The notes: a model not told the origin generated them from the sequence alone. DNA of 64,000 nucleotides from Telluria mixta (GCF_029223865.1 NZ_CP119520.1:5270001-5334000), one strand, 5' to 3'. Positions 45,343 to 54,133 are shown, counted from the first letter of the stretch. Numbers and translations: made by a program.

Positions 45343-45356
45343 GGAAAGCGCTTTCC
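45343..45356. promoter_or_regulatory. LacI-family operator
   Basis: GGAAAGCGCTTTCC is a perfect 14-bp palindrome with the central CG step that LacI/PurR-type proteins need. It lies in the lacI-MFS divergent region. Binding by the adjacent LacI-type protein is very likely. Confidence 0.75.
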
Positions 45357-45405
45357 TAATATAGCGAAAAAACCTCAACAGCTGGGGCCGCAGAGGTATT
45401 CAAGT

Positions 45406-45432
45406 TTTGGATGCGTCCTATTCATAAAATCA
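45406..45432 (+). promoter_or_regulatory. Candidate activator site TGGAT-N16-ATCA upstream of the MFS/C-glycoside operon
   Basis: TTTGGAT, four bases, CCTAT, two bases and ATAAAATCA match the element at 33475-33501 with identical spacing. TGGAT (45408-45412) and ATCA (45429-45432) are inverted arms 16 bp apart. It lies 114 nt before the MFS start at 45546, the right distance and side for an LTTR activator. Confidence 0.55.
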
Positions 45433-45545
45433 ACGGCGGGCAAAGCGGGAAAAACCCGGGAAAGAACTTATCATGGCCGGGTCGTATTCTTTCCTAAATG
45501 AAAAAACGTCGCGGCAACGACCGCACGAACGCCTTGGAGACACGC

Positions 45546-46757
45546 ATGCCTACCGATCAACCGGACCACCGCCAGGCCGACTGGCGCCAGGGTTGGATCC
45601 TCGTAATGTCCGGCTTCCTGCCCGTGATGGCGATCATCGCGCTGGCGCCGACGCTGCCCACCTTGCTCGCGCATTTCCGCGACGTCGGCAACCCGCAGTT
45701 GATGGTGCCTCTCCTGATCACGGCGCCCAGCGCCTGCATCGCGCTGTTTGCGCCCCTCGCCGGCGTCGTCACCGACCGCTTCGGCCGGCGCAACCTGATG
45801 CTGTGGGCGATGGCGGTCTACGGCATCGGTGGCTTCATCCCGTTTTTCATCGACAGTTTCTGGGCCGTGGTCGCCGGCCGGGTCGTGATCGGCCTGGGCG
45901 AGGCGGCGGTGCTGACCGTCTCGAATACGCTGCTCGCCGACTATTTCGAGGAAAAGGCGCGGCACCGCTGGCTGATGCTGCAGGGCCTCATGGGCTCGAT
46001 CCTCGGTACGGTGACGATCGCCTGTTCGGGCTTCCTGGCCGCGAAGGGCTGGCAATGGCCCTTCGCCGTGTACGGCATCGCCTTTCCCATCCTGGCCGCC
46101 AGCATCTTCTACCTGTATGAGCCCCAGCCGCGCGTCCGCACGCAGCCGGGTGCCGCCGCGCCGGCAGCGGCCCTGCCGTTCCCATACAAGGTGGCGCTGC
46201 TCGTGTGCGGCGTGACCGTCCTGCTGTCGACGATCTACTACGTCCAGGTCATTCACTTTTCCGTGCTGCTGAAGGACCTGGGCGTGCAGGACCCGCAATC
46301 GATCGGTTTGGCGATGGCGATCCCCAGCCTGGGCGTGCCGATCGGCGCCGTGATCTTCCGCGCCACCACCCGCTACGGCGTGCCGAACCAGATCGCGCTC
46401 GTCTTCCTCGGCTACTGCATCGGCCTGGGCGGCATCGGCCTCGCGCCGGACTACAAGGTGGCGCTGGCGTTCGCCTTCGTGCAGCAGCTCGCCAACGGCA
46501 TCATCGTGCCCGCGCTGGTCGCCTTCGCGCAAAGCAGCTTCTCGTTCGAGCACCGCGGCCGCGGCATGGGCTGGTGGGCCAGTTCCTTCTTCGCTGCGCA
46601 GTTCGTGTCCCCGGCCGTCGTCAACGTCGTGCGCGGCATGGCCGGCGGGCTGCAGGGCGCGTTCGTCGTATTCGGGGTGATCGCCGGGATCGGCGTCATC
46701 CTCACCCTGATCATGCGGGGCCGGGCAAGGACGCCCGCGGTCTCCGCACGCATCTGA
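45546..46757 (+). CDS. MFS transporter, first gene of the C-glycoside operon
   Basis: The product has 403 residues from the ATG at 45546 (MPTDQPDHRQADWRQGWILV), chosen for the TTGGAGA ribosome site. About 12 helices are present, with TDRFGRRNLMLWAMAVYGIGG and the FEEKARHRWLMLQG loop. It is closely related to the MFS at 26202. The gene after it (35 nt downstream) starts the 3-keto-glycoside/C-deglycosidase set. It probably carries the glycoside, or the oxidised 3-keto form made in the periplasm, across the inner membrane. Confidence 0.9.
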   Translation: MPTDQPDHRQADWRQGWILVMSGFLPVMAIIALAPTLPTLLAHFRDVGNPQLMVPLLITAPSACIALFAPLAGVVTDRFGRRNLMLWAMAVYGIGGFIPFFIDSFWAVVAGRVVIGLGEAAVLTVSNTLLADYFEEKARHRWLMLQGLMGSILGTVTIACSGFLAAKGWQWPFAVYGIAFPILAASIFYLYEPQPRVRTQPGAAAPAAALPFPYKVALLVCGVTVLLSTIYYVQVIHFSVLLKDLGVQDPQSIGLAMAIPSLGVPIGAVIFRATTRYGVPNQIALVFLGYCIGLGGIGLAPDYKVALAFAFVQQLANGIIVPALVAFAQSSFSFEHRGRGMGWWASSFFAAQFVSPAVVNVVRGMAGGLQGAFVVFGVIAGIGVILTLIMRGRARTPAVSARI

Positions 46758-46791
46758 ATCACTTTTCGTCACCACCACAACAAGGGTCAAC

Positions 46792-47784
46792 ATGAATCCA
46801 ACCCACAGCATCAAGCGCGGCGTGTCGCTGTACTCGTACCAGTACGAGACCTTCCTGCGCAAGATGACCCTCGACGATTGCATCGCCCACGCGGCCGGCC
46901 TCGGCGCGCGCGGCATCGAGGTCGTCAGCGAACAGTCGTTCACGAACTTCCCGGACGTGCCGCAGGCCGAGATCGACGGCTTCTTTGCGTCGATCGAGAA
47001 GCACGGCGCGTACGCCCAGTGCCACGACATGTTCCTCGACACGAAGCTGTACAAGCACCGCAAGCTGAACTTCGACGAGATGGTCGCGTCGCTGCAGCGC
47101 GACCTGCGCTTCGCGCACCGCCTGGGCTGCAAGACGATGCGCGTCATCGTCAACACGCCGCCGGAAGTGGTCGTCGCGTGCGTGCCGCTGGCCGAGGAAC
47201 TCGACATCCACATGGGCATCGAGGTGCATTCGCCGTTCCATTTCGACCATCCCTGGATCCTGCGCTACACCGAACTGACGCGCGCCACGGGCTCCGACCA
47301 CGTCGGCTACATCCCGGACATGGGCATGTACATCAAGGACTACCCGCCGGTGTTCCGCGACCGTTTCCTGCGCATGGGCGCGACGCCGAAGATCGTGGAA
47401 TTCATCCTGGAAGCGCACAAGGCGCGCGTCCTGCCGGACTACGTGCTGATGGACGTCCGCAAGATGGGTGCAAATCCGGTCGACCTGCAGATGGCGGAGA
47501 CGCTGCGCCACAATATCTGGAGCAATCCGCGCCGCATGCTCGAATTCATGCCGTGGATCTTCCACATCCACGCCAAGTTCTACGAGATCGACGACACCGG
47601 CCGCGAGCCGTCGATTCCCTACGACGAGATCATCCCGGTCCTGATCGAGGGCGGCTACACGGGCCACCTGTCCAGCGAATACGAGGGCCAGCGCCACATC
47701 GAGGACGCGTTCGAGGTCGATGGCCGCGAACAGGTGAAACGGCAGCAGCAGATGTTCGCGCGCCTGCTGGGCGAGACGGAATAA
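46792..47784 (+). CDS. TIM-barrel sugar isomerase-like protein, probable alpha subunit of a C-glycoside deglycosidase
   Basis: The protein has 330 residues of the xylose-isomerase-like/AP-endonuclease-2 family. A divalent-metal site can be proposed from E144 and H146 (GIEVHSPFHF), D176 (GYIPDMGMY), H260 (IFHIHAKFYEID) and E296 (HLSSEYEG). The small gene right after it encodes the beta-type partner found only with C-deglycosidase alpha subunits (DgpC/CarB type). These complexes break the C-C bond between a 3-oxidised sugar and an aromatic ring. A simple 3-keto-sugar isomerase is the alternative. The pairing with a 3-dehydrogenase in the same operon favours C-deglycosidation. Confidence 0.8.
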   Translation: MNPTHSIKRGVSLYSYQYETFLRKMTLDDCIAHAAGLGARGIEVVSEQSFTNFPDVPQAEIDGFFASIEKHGAYAQCHDMFLDTKLYKHRKLNFDEMVASLQRDLRFAHRLGCKTMRVIVNTPPEVVVACVPLAEELDIHMGIEVHSPFHFDHPWILRYTELTRATGSDHVGYIPDMGMYIKDYPPVFRDRFLRMGATPKIVEFILEAHKARVLPDYVLMDVRKMGANPVDLQMAETLRHNIWSNPRRMLEFMPWIFHIHAKFYEIDDTGREPSIPYDEIIPVLIEGGYTGHLSSEYEGQRHIEDAFEVDGREQVKRQQQMFARLLGETE

Positions 47785-47795
47785 GGAGAAACCAC

Positions 47796-48176
47796 ATGTA
47801 CGACAAACACATCATCTACCCGGACAGCCTGCGCAACCTGGACAACGGCGGTTTCGCCCTCGGCGTGCGCCTGCCTTATTATCGCGGTCAGCCGCTGTCC
47901 GTGGTCGAGGACATCGCGGTCAAGGTCGACGGCGCCGCGGTGCCGCGCGACCAGGTGCGCTTCTCGGTGCGCGGCAAGACCTTCACGCTGGACCAGCTGG
48001 AAGAAAACACGGCCGAGCGCTGGGAATTCGGCGAAGTGGCCGACGTGTCGGTCGTGCAGGCCGGCGGCCTGGCCGCGGGCGCCCACGAGGTGGAGGTCGG
48101 CGTGCAGCTGCGCATCTCGTACCTGCCGTGGAGCCCGGTGACGACCTGCAAACGCACCGAAACCATCGCGGCCTGA
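47796..48176 (+). CDS. Small beta-sandwich protein (DUF6379-like), probable beta subunit of the C-glycoside deglycosidase
   Basis: The product has 126 residues, beginning MYDKHIIYPDSLRNLDNGGF, with an AAGGAG ribosome site. It is rich in predicted strands (FALGVRLPYYRGQPLSVVED, VEVGVQLRISYLPW) and has no signal. Its length, start pattern and position directly after a TIM-barrel gene match the DgpB/CarC-type beta subunits (DUF6379). These cap the active site of the alpha subunit and are needed for C-C cleavage. This assignment is from memory of the family and operon layout; sequence comparison would settle it. Eleven nt separate it from the alpha gene and 15 nt from the next TIM-barrel gene. 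Confidence 0.78.
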   Translation: MYDKHIIYPDSLRNLDNGGFALGVRLPYYRGQPLSVVEDIAVKVDGAAVPRDQVRFSVRGKTFTLDQLEENTAERWEFGEVADVSVVQAGGLAAGAHEVEVGVQLRISYLPWSPVTTCKRTETIAA

Positions 48177-48191
48177 CGGAGACGGACCCTC

Positions 48192-49250
48192 ATGGCGACC
48201 ACCATCAAGGGCCCGGCGATCTTCCTGGCGCAGTTCGCCGGCGACGCCGCGCCGTTCAATTCCTGGGACGCGATCACGAAATGGGCCGCGTCGCTCGGCT
48301 ACCGCGGCGTGCAGGTGCCGTCGAACGACGCGCGCCTGTTCGATCTCGAGAAGGCGGCGGCCAGCAAGGATTATTGCGACGAGATCGCGGGCATCGCGCG
48401 CGTCAACGGCGTGGAGATCACGGAGCTGAGCACCCACCTGCAGGGGCAGCTGGTGGCCGTGCATCCGGTCTACGACGAGGCGTTCGACGTGTTCGCGCCG
48501 GCGGCCCTGCGCGGCCGGCCCGCGGCGCGCCAGGAGTGGGCGGTCGGGCAGATGCTGCTGGCGGCAAAGGCGTCGCGCAACCTGGGCCTCTCGGCCACGA
48601 TCAGTTTTCCCGGCGCGCTGGCGTGGCCGTTCCTGTACCCGTGGCCGCAGCGCCCGGCGGGGCTGGTCGAGACGGCCTTCGACGAGCTGGCGCGGCGCTG
48701 GCGCCCGATCCTCGACGCCTGCGACGAGCAGGGCGTCGACGTCGCGTTCGAGCTGCATCCCGGCGAGGACCTGTTCGACGGCGCCACGTTCGAGATGCTG
48801 CTGGAGCGCGTCGACCATCATCCGCGCCTGAACATCGCCTACGATCCGTCGCACTTCCTGCTGCAGCAGCTCGACTACCTGGAGTTCATCGACCTGTACC
48901 ATGACCGCATCAAGGTCATGCACGTGAAGGACGCGGAATTCCGGCCGAGCGGCCGGCAGGGCGTGTATTCGGGCTACCAGCCGTGGGTCGACCGCGCCGG
49001 CAGGTTCCGCTCGCTGGGCGACGGCCAGATCGATTTCAAGGCGATCTTTTCCAAGTTCGCGCAGTACGGCTTCAAGGGATGGGCCGTGCTGGAATGGGAG
49101 TGCTGCCTGAAGCACCCCGAACAGGGCGCCCGCGAAGGCGCGCCCTTCATCCGAGACCACATCATCAGGGTGACCGACAAGGCATTCGACGATTTCGCGG
49201 GCGGCGCCACCGACCCGCAGCAGATCCGCCGCATGCTCGGCCTGACCTAA
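48192..49250 (+). CDS. Second TIM-barrel sugar isomerase/epimerase-like protein
   Basis: The product has 352 residues. Metal-site motifs are VAFELHPGEDLFDG, LNIAYDPSHFLLQQ, KVMHVKDAEFRPSG and WAVLEWECCL (Glu, Asp, His, Glu). It has the xylose-isomerase-like fold but differs clearly from the protein at 46792. Close relatives are annotated as sugar phosphate isomerase/epimerase and often accompany glucoside 3-dehydrogenase and Gfo/Idh/MocA genes. It may process the released 3-keto-sugar, for example by isomerisation or by cleaving an O-glycosidic bond of a 3-keto-glycoside. It ends 9 nt before the dehydrogenase small subunit. Confidence 0.85.
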   Translation: MATTIKGPAIFLAQFAGDAAPFNSWDAITKWAASLGYRGVQVPSNDARLFDLEKAAASKDYCDEIAGIARVNGVEITELSTHLQGQLVAVHPVYDEAFDVFAPAALRGRPAARQEWAVGQMLLAAKASRNLGLSATISFPGALAWPFLYPWPQRPAGLVETAFDELARRWRPILDACDEQGVDVAFELHPGEDLFDGATFEMLLERVDHHPRLNIAYDPSHFLLQQLDYLEFIDLYHDRIKVMHVKDAEFRPSGRQGVYSGYQPWVDRAGRFRSLGDGQIDFKAIFSKFAQYGFKGWAVLEWECCLKHPEQGAREGAPFIRDHIIRVTDKAFDDFAGGATDPQQIRRMLGLT

Positions 49251-49259
49251 GGAGACAAG

Positions 49260-49862
49260 ATGGACCGAAGAACCCTGCTCAAGCGGATCGCCGCCGCTGC
49301 CGGCGCCGCCTACTGGAGCGGCGAGACGCTGGCGGTGCAGCTGGCCAAGGCGGCGGGCAGCCGCCCGGACGACGGCGCGCAGCCGGAACCGTTCCCGGCC
49401 GCGCACAAGGAGCGCCTCGCCGCGCTGTGCGAACTGATCATCCCGCAGACCGACACGCCGGGCGCGATCCAGGCGGGCGTGCCCGCCTTCGTGGCCGACA
49501 TGTATGCGCACTGGCTGGTGCCAGCCGAGCGCAAGACCGTCGTCGACGGCCTGGCCGCGCTGGAGAGCGCCGCGCAGGCCGCGCACGGCCGCGGCTTCGC
49601 CGCCTGCACGCCGGCGCAGCAGGGCGCCTTGCTTGCACCCGCGCGCAAGGCGGCGGGCAGCTACCAGCAGCGCTCGCACGGGATGGACGCCCGCCTCGCC
49701 GACCCCACGGCACCGTTCTTCTTCAAGATGCGCGACCTCGTCACGCTCGGCTACTTCACGTCGGAAGCGGGCGTCAACGGCGAACTGGCCTACGTGCCGG
49801 TGCCGGGACGCTGGGACGCGGACGTCGACACCAAAACCTGGAACAGGCAGATTCAGATATGA
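49260..49862 (+). CDS. Gluconate 2-dehydrogenase subunit 3 family protein, small subunit of a glucoside 3-dehydrogenase
   Basis: The product has 200 residues. It starts MDRRTLLKRIAAAAGAAYWS, a Tat-type signal that would carry both subunits to the periplasm. The family core is LAALCELIIPQTDTPGAIQAGVPAFVADMYAHW, and the C-terminal RDLVTLGYFTSEAG is conserved. Its stop overlaps the ATG of the GMC subunit (ATGA at 49859-49862). These small subunits chaperone and export a GMC flavoprotein that oxidises C3 (or C2) of sugars. No cytochrome c subunit gene is seen in the operon, so the electron acceptor must be encoded elsewhere. Confidence 0.87.
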   Translation: MDRRTLLKRIAAAAGAAYWSGETLAVQLAKAAGSRPDDGAQPEPFPAAHKERLAALCELIIPQTDTPGAIQAGVPAFVADMYAHWLVPAERKTVVDGLAALESAAQAAHGRGFAACTPAQQGALLAPARKAAGSYQQRSHGMDARLADPTAPFFFKMRDLVTLGYFTSEAGVNGELAYVPVPGRWDADVDTKTWNRQIQI

Positions 49863-51550
49863 GTTACGAATTCGATGCGATCGTGATCGGCTCCGGCATC
49901 ACGGGCGGCATGGCGGCCAAGGAACTGACGCAGCGCGGCATGAAGGTGCTGGTGCTCGAACGCGGCCGCGCGCTGGAACACCAGAAAGGCTACAAGACCG
50001 AGTTCGTGACCCCGTGGGACGCGCCGAACCGCGGCGCGCTCGACCGCGACGAGATGGCGCGCGACTACCCGGTGCAGTCCAACCAGCCGTTCGGCCAGTT
50101 CCAGTGGAGTAACAAGGACTACTGGGTCAAGGACAGCGAGAACCCGTACGTGCAGTCCAAGCCGTACGCGTGGATCCGCTCCAGCATCCTGGGCGGCCGT
50201 TCGACGCTGTGGGGCCGCCAGGTGTACCGCTGGTCGGATCTCGACTTCGAAGCGAACAAGCGCGATGGCCACGGCAGCGACTGGCCGATCCGCTACAAGG
50301 ACATCGCCCCGTGGTACAGCAAGGTCGAGAAATACATCGGTTGCTCGGGCGAGAACCTCGGCCTCGCGCACTTCCCCGACATGGAACTGCTGCCGCCGAT
50401 GGAGCTGACCGCGCCGGAAAAACACTTGCGCGAGGTAATCCGCGCCAAGTGGCCGGAACGCTACCTCACCGTGGGCCGCACGGTGAACCTGACGCGCGAG
50501 CACAATGGCCGCGGTCCGTGCAACTATCGCAATATCTGCAGCCGCGGCTGTTCCTTCGGCGCCTATTTCTCGTCGCTGTCAGCGACGCTGCCCGACGCGC
50601 AGAAGACGGGCCTGCTGACCGTGAAGACGGACACCGTCGTCCACCGCATCGTGACCGACCCGAAGACGGGCAAGGCGAGCGGCGTGGAAGTGATCGACGC
50701 CGCGACCGGCAAGCGCAGGATCTATACGTCGCGCATCGTGTTCCTGAACGCGGGCACCGAGGCGAGCGTGCAGATCCTGATGCAGTCGGCTGACAAGCGC
50801 AACCCGCACGGCCTGGGCAACAAGGGCGAGGTGCTGGGCCGCTACATCTGCGACCACGACAATGCCGCCGCCTTCGGCGTGATCCCCGGCATGATGGACC
50901 GCTATTACTATGGTCGCCGCGCGAACGGCATCTACATGCCGCGCTTTCGCAACCTGAAGGGCGTGCGCGACGAAGGCATCGACTTCGACCGCGGCTACAT
51001 CATGCAGGGCGGTTCGATGCGCATGGGCTGGGCGGACATGGCCGGCGACGGCGACGATTTCGGCGCCGACTACAAGAAGCGCCTCGCGAATCCGGGCCCG
51101 TGGGTCGTGTTCCTAGGCGGGTTCATCGAGTCGCTGCCGCGGCGCGAGAACCGCATCACGCTCGACCCCACGGCGCGCGACCGCTTCGGATTGCCGCAGC
51201 TGCGCTTCGACGTGGCGCGCGGCGAGAACGAGGAAAAGATGGCGCTCGACGCGACGCAGGAAGCGAAGAAGATGCTGGAAGCGGCCGGCGCCCAGGGCGT
51301 GATGTCGCTGCGCGTCGGCGCGACGCCGGGCGTCACCGTGCACGTGCAGGGCGGGGCGCGCATGGGCAACGACCCGATGGAGTCGGTGCTGAACGCCCAC
51401 AACCAGGTGCATGGCGTGCCGAACCTGTTCGTCACCGACGGCGCGGCGATGGCGTCAGCCAGCAACGTGAATCCGTCGCTGACGTTCATGGCGCTGACGG
51501 TGCGCGCGGTCGACTACGCCGTCGCGCAAATCAAGGCCGGCAGGCTGTGA
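49859..51550 (+). CDS. GMC-family FAD oxidoreductase, probable glucoside 3-dehydrogenase catalytic subunit
   Basis: The protein has 563 residues. The N-terminal FAD motif is DAIVIGSGITGGMAAKEL, followed by a SILGGRSTLWGRQVYRWSDLDF flavin-attachment-type loop. A three-cysteine segment (GPCNYRNICSRGCSFG) resembles that of pyranose and glucoside 3-dehydrogenases. The C-terminal substrate region has VHVQGGARMGNDP and NVNPSLTFMALTVRA, carrying the catalytic His and Asn. There is no own signal peptide; it would be co-exported with the Tat-signalled small subunit. The product would be a 3-keto-glycoside, the form on which C-deglycosidases act. Other pyranoside positions are possible. Confidence 0.88.
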   Translation: MSYEFDAIVIGSGITGGMAAKELTQRGMKVLVLERGRALEHQKGYKTEFVTPWDAPNRGALDRDEMARDYPVQSNQPFGQFQWSNKDYWVKDSENPYVQSKPYAWIRSSILGGRSTLWGRQVYRWSDLDFEANKRDGHGSDWPIRYKDIAPWYSKVEKYIGCSGENLGLAHFPDMELLPPMELTAPEKHLREVIRAKWPERYLTVGRTVNLTREHNGRGPCNYRNICSRGCSFGAYFSSLSATLPDAQKTGLLTVKTDTVVHRIVTDPKTGKASGVEVIDAATGKRRIYTSRIVFLNAGTEASVQILMQSADKRNPHGLGNKGEVLGRYICDHDNAAAFGVIPGMMDRYYYGRRANGIYMPRFRNLKGVRDEGIDFDRGYIMQGGSMRMGWADMAGDGDDFGADYKKRLANPGPWVVFLGGFIESLPRRENRITLDPTARDRFGLPQLRFDVARGENEEKMALDATQEAKKMLEAAGAQGVMSLRVGATPGVTVHVQGGARMGNDPMESVLNAHNQVHGVPNLFVTDGAAMASASNVNPSLTFMALTVRAVDYAVAQIKAGRL

Positions 51551-51557
51551 GGCGACC

Positions 51558-52724
51558 ATGAACGATTCGAACTTCCCGGGCCGGATCCGGCTCGGCATGG
51601 TGGGCGGCGGCGAGGGCGCCTTCATCGGCGCCGTGCACCGCATCGCCGCCCGGCTCGACGACCGCTTCGAACTCGTCGCCGGCGCGCTGTCCTCGCGGCC
51701 GGACGCGGCGCGCCGTTCCGGCCTCGCGCTGGGCCTCGCGCCCGACCGCGTGTATGCGGATTACGCGGAGATGGCGCGGGCCGAAGCCGCGCGTACCGAC
51801 GGCATCGAGGCCGTCAGCATCGTCACGCCGAACCACATGCACGCGCCGGTCGCACGCGCGTTCCTCGAGGCCGGCATCCACGTCATCTGCGACAAGCCGG
51901 TGACCACGAACAGCGCGGACGCCCGCATGCTGCGCGACCTCGCACGCGAACGGGGACGTCTCTTCGCGGTGACGCACAATTATTCCGCGTACCCGATGGT
52001 GCGCCACGCGCGCAAGATGGTGCGCGACGGGCTGCTGGGCGAGATCCGCGTCGTCAACGTGCGGTATGCGCAGGACTGGCTGGCGGAGCCGATCGAGCAG
52101 GATGGCCAGAAGCAGGCCGCCTGGCGCACCGACCCCGCGCGGGCGGGCGGCGGCGCGATCGGCGACATCGGCACGCACGCGTGGCAGCTGGCCGATACCA
52201 TCGTCGGCCAGCCCGTGGAAGCGCTCGCGGCGCAGCTGAACAGCTTCGTGCCGGGGCGCGCCGTCGACGACGACGTGCAGGTACTGCTGCGCTACGGCGG
52301 CGGGGCGCGCGGCATGCTGTGGGCCAGCCAGGTGGCGCCGGGCCATGCCAACGACCTGCGCATCGGCGTGTACGGCAGCCGGGGCAGCCTCCAGTGGGCG
52401 CAGGAGACGCCGGACGACCTGTTATGGACGCCGCTCGGCGAACCCACGCGGATCGTCAGGCGCGGCACGGCCGCCGCCAACGAGGCCGCGGCGCGCGTGA
52501 GCCGCATCCCCGGCGGCCACCCGGAAGGGTACCTGGAAGCCTTCGCCGCGCTGTACGGCGAGGTGGCGGCCCACCTGCTTGCCGCGCGTGACGGTCGTCC
52601 GGCGCCGCCGGACGTCGAATTCCCGACCATCGAAGACGGCCTGCGCGCCGTCGAGTTCATCGAAGCGGTGCAGGCTTCCGGCTTCGCCGGCGGTGCCTGG
52701 ACCGCGCTTACGTCCGGTACCTGA
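51558..52724 (+). CDS. Gfo/Idh/MocA-family NAD(P)-dependent oxidoreductase
   Basis: The product has 388 residues with the Rossmann opening IRLGMVGGGEGAFIGAVHRI. The EKP-type motif appears as VICDKPVTTNSADA, and the second domain carries GGGAIGDIGTHAWQLADTI with the usual Asp-His pair. It likely reduces the 3-keto-sugar released from the substrate to the free sugar, or oxidises an intermediate, using NAD(P). It is very similar in layout to the partial gene at 63104 (MGMIGGGPGSFIGPVHRIAA), so both probably share a substrate type. It is the last gene of the unit; a double terminator follows 12 nt later. Confidence 0.9.
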   Translation: MNDSNFPGRIRLGMVGGGEGAFIGAVHRIAARLDDRFELVAGALSSRPDAARRSGLALGLAPDRVYADYAEMARAEAARTDGIEAVSIVTPNHMHAPVARAFLEAGIHVICDKPVTTNSADARMLRDLARERGRLFAVTHNYSAYPMVRHARKMVRDGLLGEIRVVNVRYAQDWLAEPIEQDGQKQAAWRTDPARAGGGAIGDIGTHAWQLADTIVGQPVEALAAQLNSFVPGRAVDDDVQVLLRYGGGARGMLWASQVAPGHANDLRIGVYGSRGSLQWAQETPDDLLWTPLGEPTRIVRRGTAAANEAAARVSRIPGGHPEGYLEAFAALYGEVAAHLLAARDGRPAPPDVEFPTIEDGLRAVEFIEAVQASGFAGGAWTALTSGT

Positions 52725-52735
52725 TTCCCTCCTGG

Positions 52736-52790
52736 CACGCCGTCCGGCGTGTTTTCTCACGGCGGGGCGGCGATTGCCGCCCCGCCGCTT
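52736..52790 (+). terminator. Tandem terminators after the C-glycoside operon
   Basis: The first hairpin is CACGCC (52736-52741) with GGCGTG (52746-52751), followed by TTTT. The second has a perfect 12-bp stem, CGGCGGGGCGGC (52760-52771) with GCCGCCCCGCCG (52776-52787), followed by CTTTT. Together they mark the end of the unit starting at 45546. Confidence 0.85.
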
Positions 52791-52824
52791 TTCCCGTTTA
52801 TCCGTCGCGAAATCGTATTCATGC

Positions 52825-52852
52825 CATGGATAGCTCGTATGGGAAAAATCCA
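52825..52852 (+). promoter_or_regulatory. Candidate activator site TGGAT-N16-ATCCA upstream of the aromatic ring-degradation operon
   Basis: TGGAT (52827-52831) and ATCCA (52848-52852) are perfect inverted arms exactly 16 bp apart. The inner bases ATAGC-TCG-TAT and AAAAATC align with the elements at 33475 and 45406. It lies just after the tandem terminators and 95 nt before the start at 52947. The remainder of 52791-52946 shows no gene. Confidence 0.55.
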
Positions 52853-52946
52853 TTTTACTCATCCATCCCCGGGTCCGTACAGTAACCATCGCCGCATCAG
52901 AAACGGCACGGATGGCCGGCCCCGATCAATCAACCAAGCATTCAAC

Positions 52947-54107
52947 ATGTTCAAGTATTTCCCAACCAATTACGTCTGGAACCTCTCCGTCGACCTGGCG
53001 ATCGAGATGGGCGCCCGCATCGGCGAGATCGAAGCGATGTGCGCCCCGCTGCAGGAAGCGGCGAAGCAGCCCGACGCCGCCGGGACGAAGGCGTTCCGCG
53101 AGACCTGGTCCAACATGGCCGACAAGCTGTGCGTCCTGGCGGAAGAGGACGAGGCGCGCGGCCGCCTGATCTCCGCCGGCGACAAGTACAGCCGTGCCGC
53201 GATCTACCTGCTGACGGCCGAACGCCTGCAGGCCCATGGCGCCCCGGGGCGCGTCGAGCTTTATCGCCGGTTTCTCGACCTGTTCGCGCGCGGCGTGAAG
53301 CTGTCCGGCGAGAACTGCGAGCGCGTCGAGATCCCGTACGGCGACGGCGTCATCTCCGGCCTGCTGGTCCGCGCGGAAAACGTCGACGGTCCCGCGCCGA
53401 TCCTCGTCCAGGTCAATGGCCTCGACTCGACCAAGGAGATGAAATACCGCGTCGGCCTGCCGGCCTGGCTGGCGAAGCGCGGCGTCTCCTCGCTCGTCAT
53501 CGACCAGCCGGGCACCGGCGAGGCGCTGCGCCTGCACGGCATGCACGCCGTCTACGACAGCGAGCGCTGGGCCAGCAAGGTGGTGGACTGGCTGGAGACG
53601 CGGGCCGACGTAGACTCCCGGCGCATCGGCCTGGAAGGCGTCTCGCTGGGCGGCTACTACTGCCCGCGCGCCGTGGCGTTCGAGCCGCGCTTCGCGCTGG
53701 GCGTCGTGTGGGGCGCGAACCACGACTGGTGCGACGTGCAGAAGAAACGGCTCGCGAAGGAAGGCAGCTTCCCCGTGCCGCACTACTGGGAACACGTGCG
53801 CTGGGTGTGGGGCGCCAAGGACATGGACGACTTCATGCGCATCGCGGAAAACGTCCACCTGGACGGCATCCTGGACCGCATCAAGGTGCCGTTCCTCGTC
53901 ACGCACGGCCAGAAGGATTCGCAGATCCCGCTGCAGTGGGCCGAGCGCACCTACGAACAACTGGTGAACAGCCCGAAGCGCGAGCTGAAGGTGTTCACGG
54001 AGCGGGAAGGCGGCGTGCAGCACTCCAGCTTCGACAACTCGGCCAACGCCGGCGCCTACATCGCCGACTGGGTGGCCGAAAACCTGGGCGGCCGCACCGC
54101 CCTCTGA
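52947..54107 (+). CDS. Alpha/beta hydrolase related to 2,6-dihydroxypseudooxynicotine hydrolase (C-C bond hydrolase)
   Basis: The product has 386 residues from the ATG at 52947 (MFKYFPTNYVWNLSVDLAIE), the family-type start, although no good ribosome site precedes it. A helical N-terminal cap (about 1-130) comes before the hydrolase core. The nucleophile is in LEGVSLGGYYCPRA (GxSxG), the acid in THGQKDSQIP and the histidine in GGVQHSSFD. This family hydrolyses C-C bonds in ring-cleavage products with aryl ketone groups. As the first gene of the unit with dioxygenase, ferredoxin, monooxygenase and FAH genes, it probably cleaves the product of ring opening. It resembles the hydrolase in flavonoid-degradation (fde) clusters. 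Confidence 0.85.
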   Translation: MFKYFPTNYVWNLSVDLAIEMGARIGEIEAMCAPLQEAAKQPDAAGTKAFRETWSNMADKLCVLAEEDEARGRLISAGDKYSRAAIYLLTAERLQAHGAPGRVELYRRFLDLFARGVKLSGENCERVEIPYGDGVISGLLVRAENVDGPAPILVQVNGLDSTKEMKYRVGLPAWLAKRGVSSLVIDQPGTGEALRLHGMHAVYDSERWASKVVDWLETRADVDSRRIGLEGVSLGGYYCPRAVAFEPRFALGVVWGANHDWCDVQKKRLAKEGSFPVPHYWEHVRWVWGAKDMDDFMRIAENVHLDGILDRIKVPFLVTHGQKDSQIPLQWAERTYEQLVNSPKRELKVFTEREGGVQHSSFDNSANAGAYIADWVAENLGGRTAL

Positions 54108-54133
54108 ACCTTGGATACGACAGAGAGACACAC

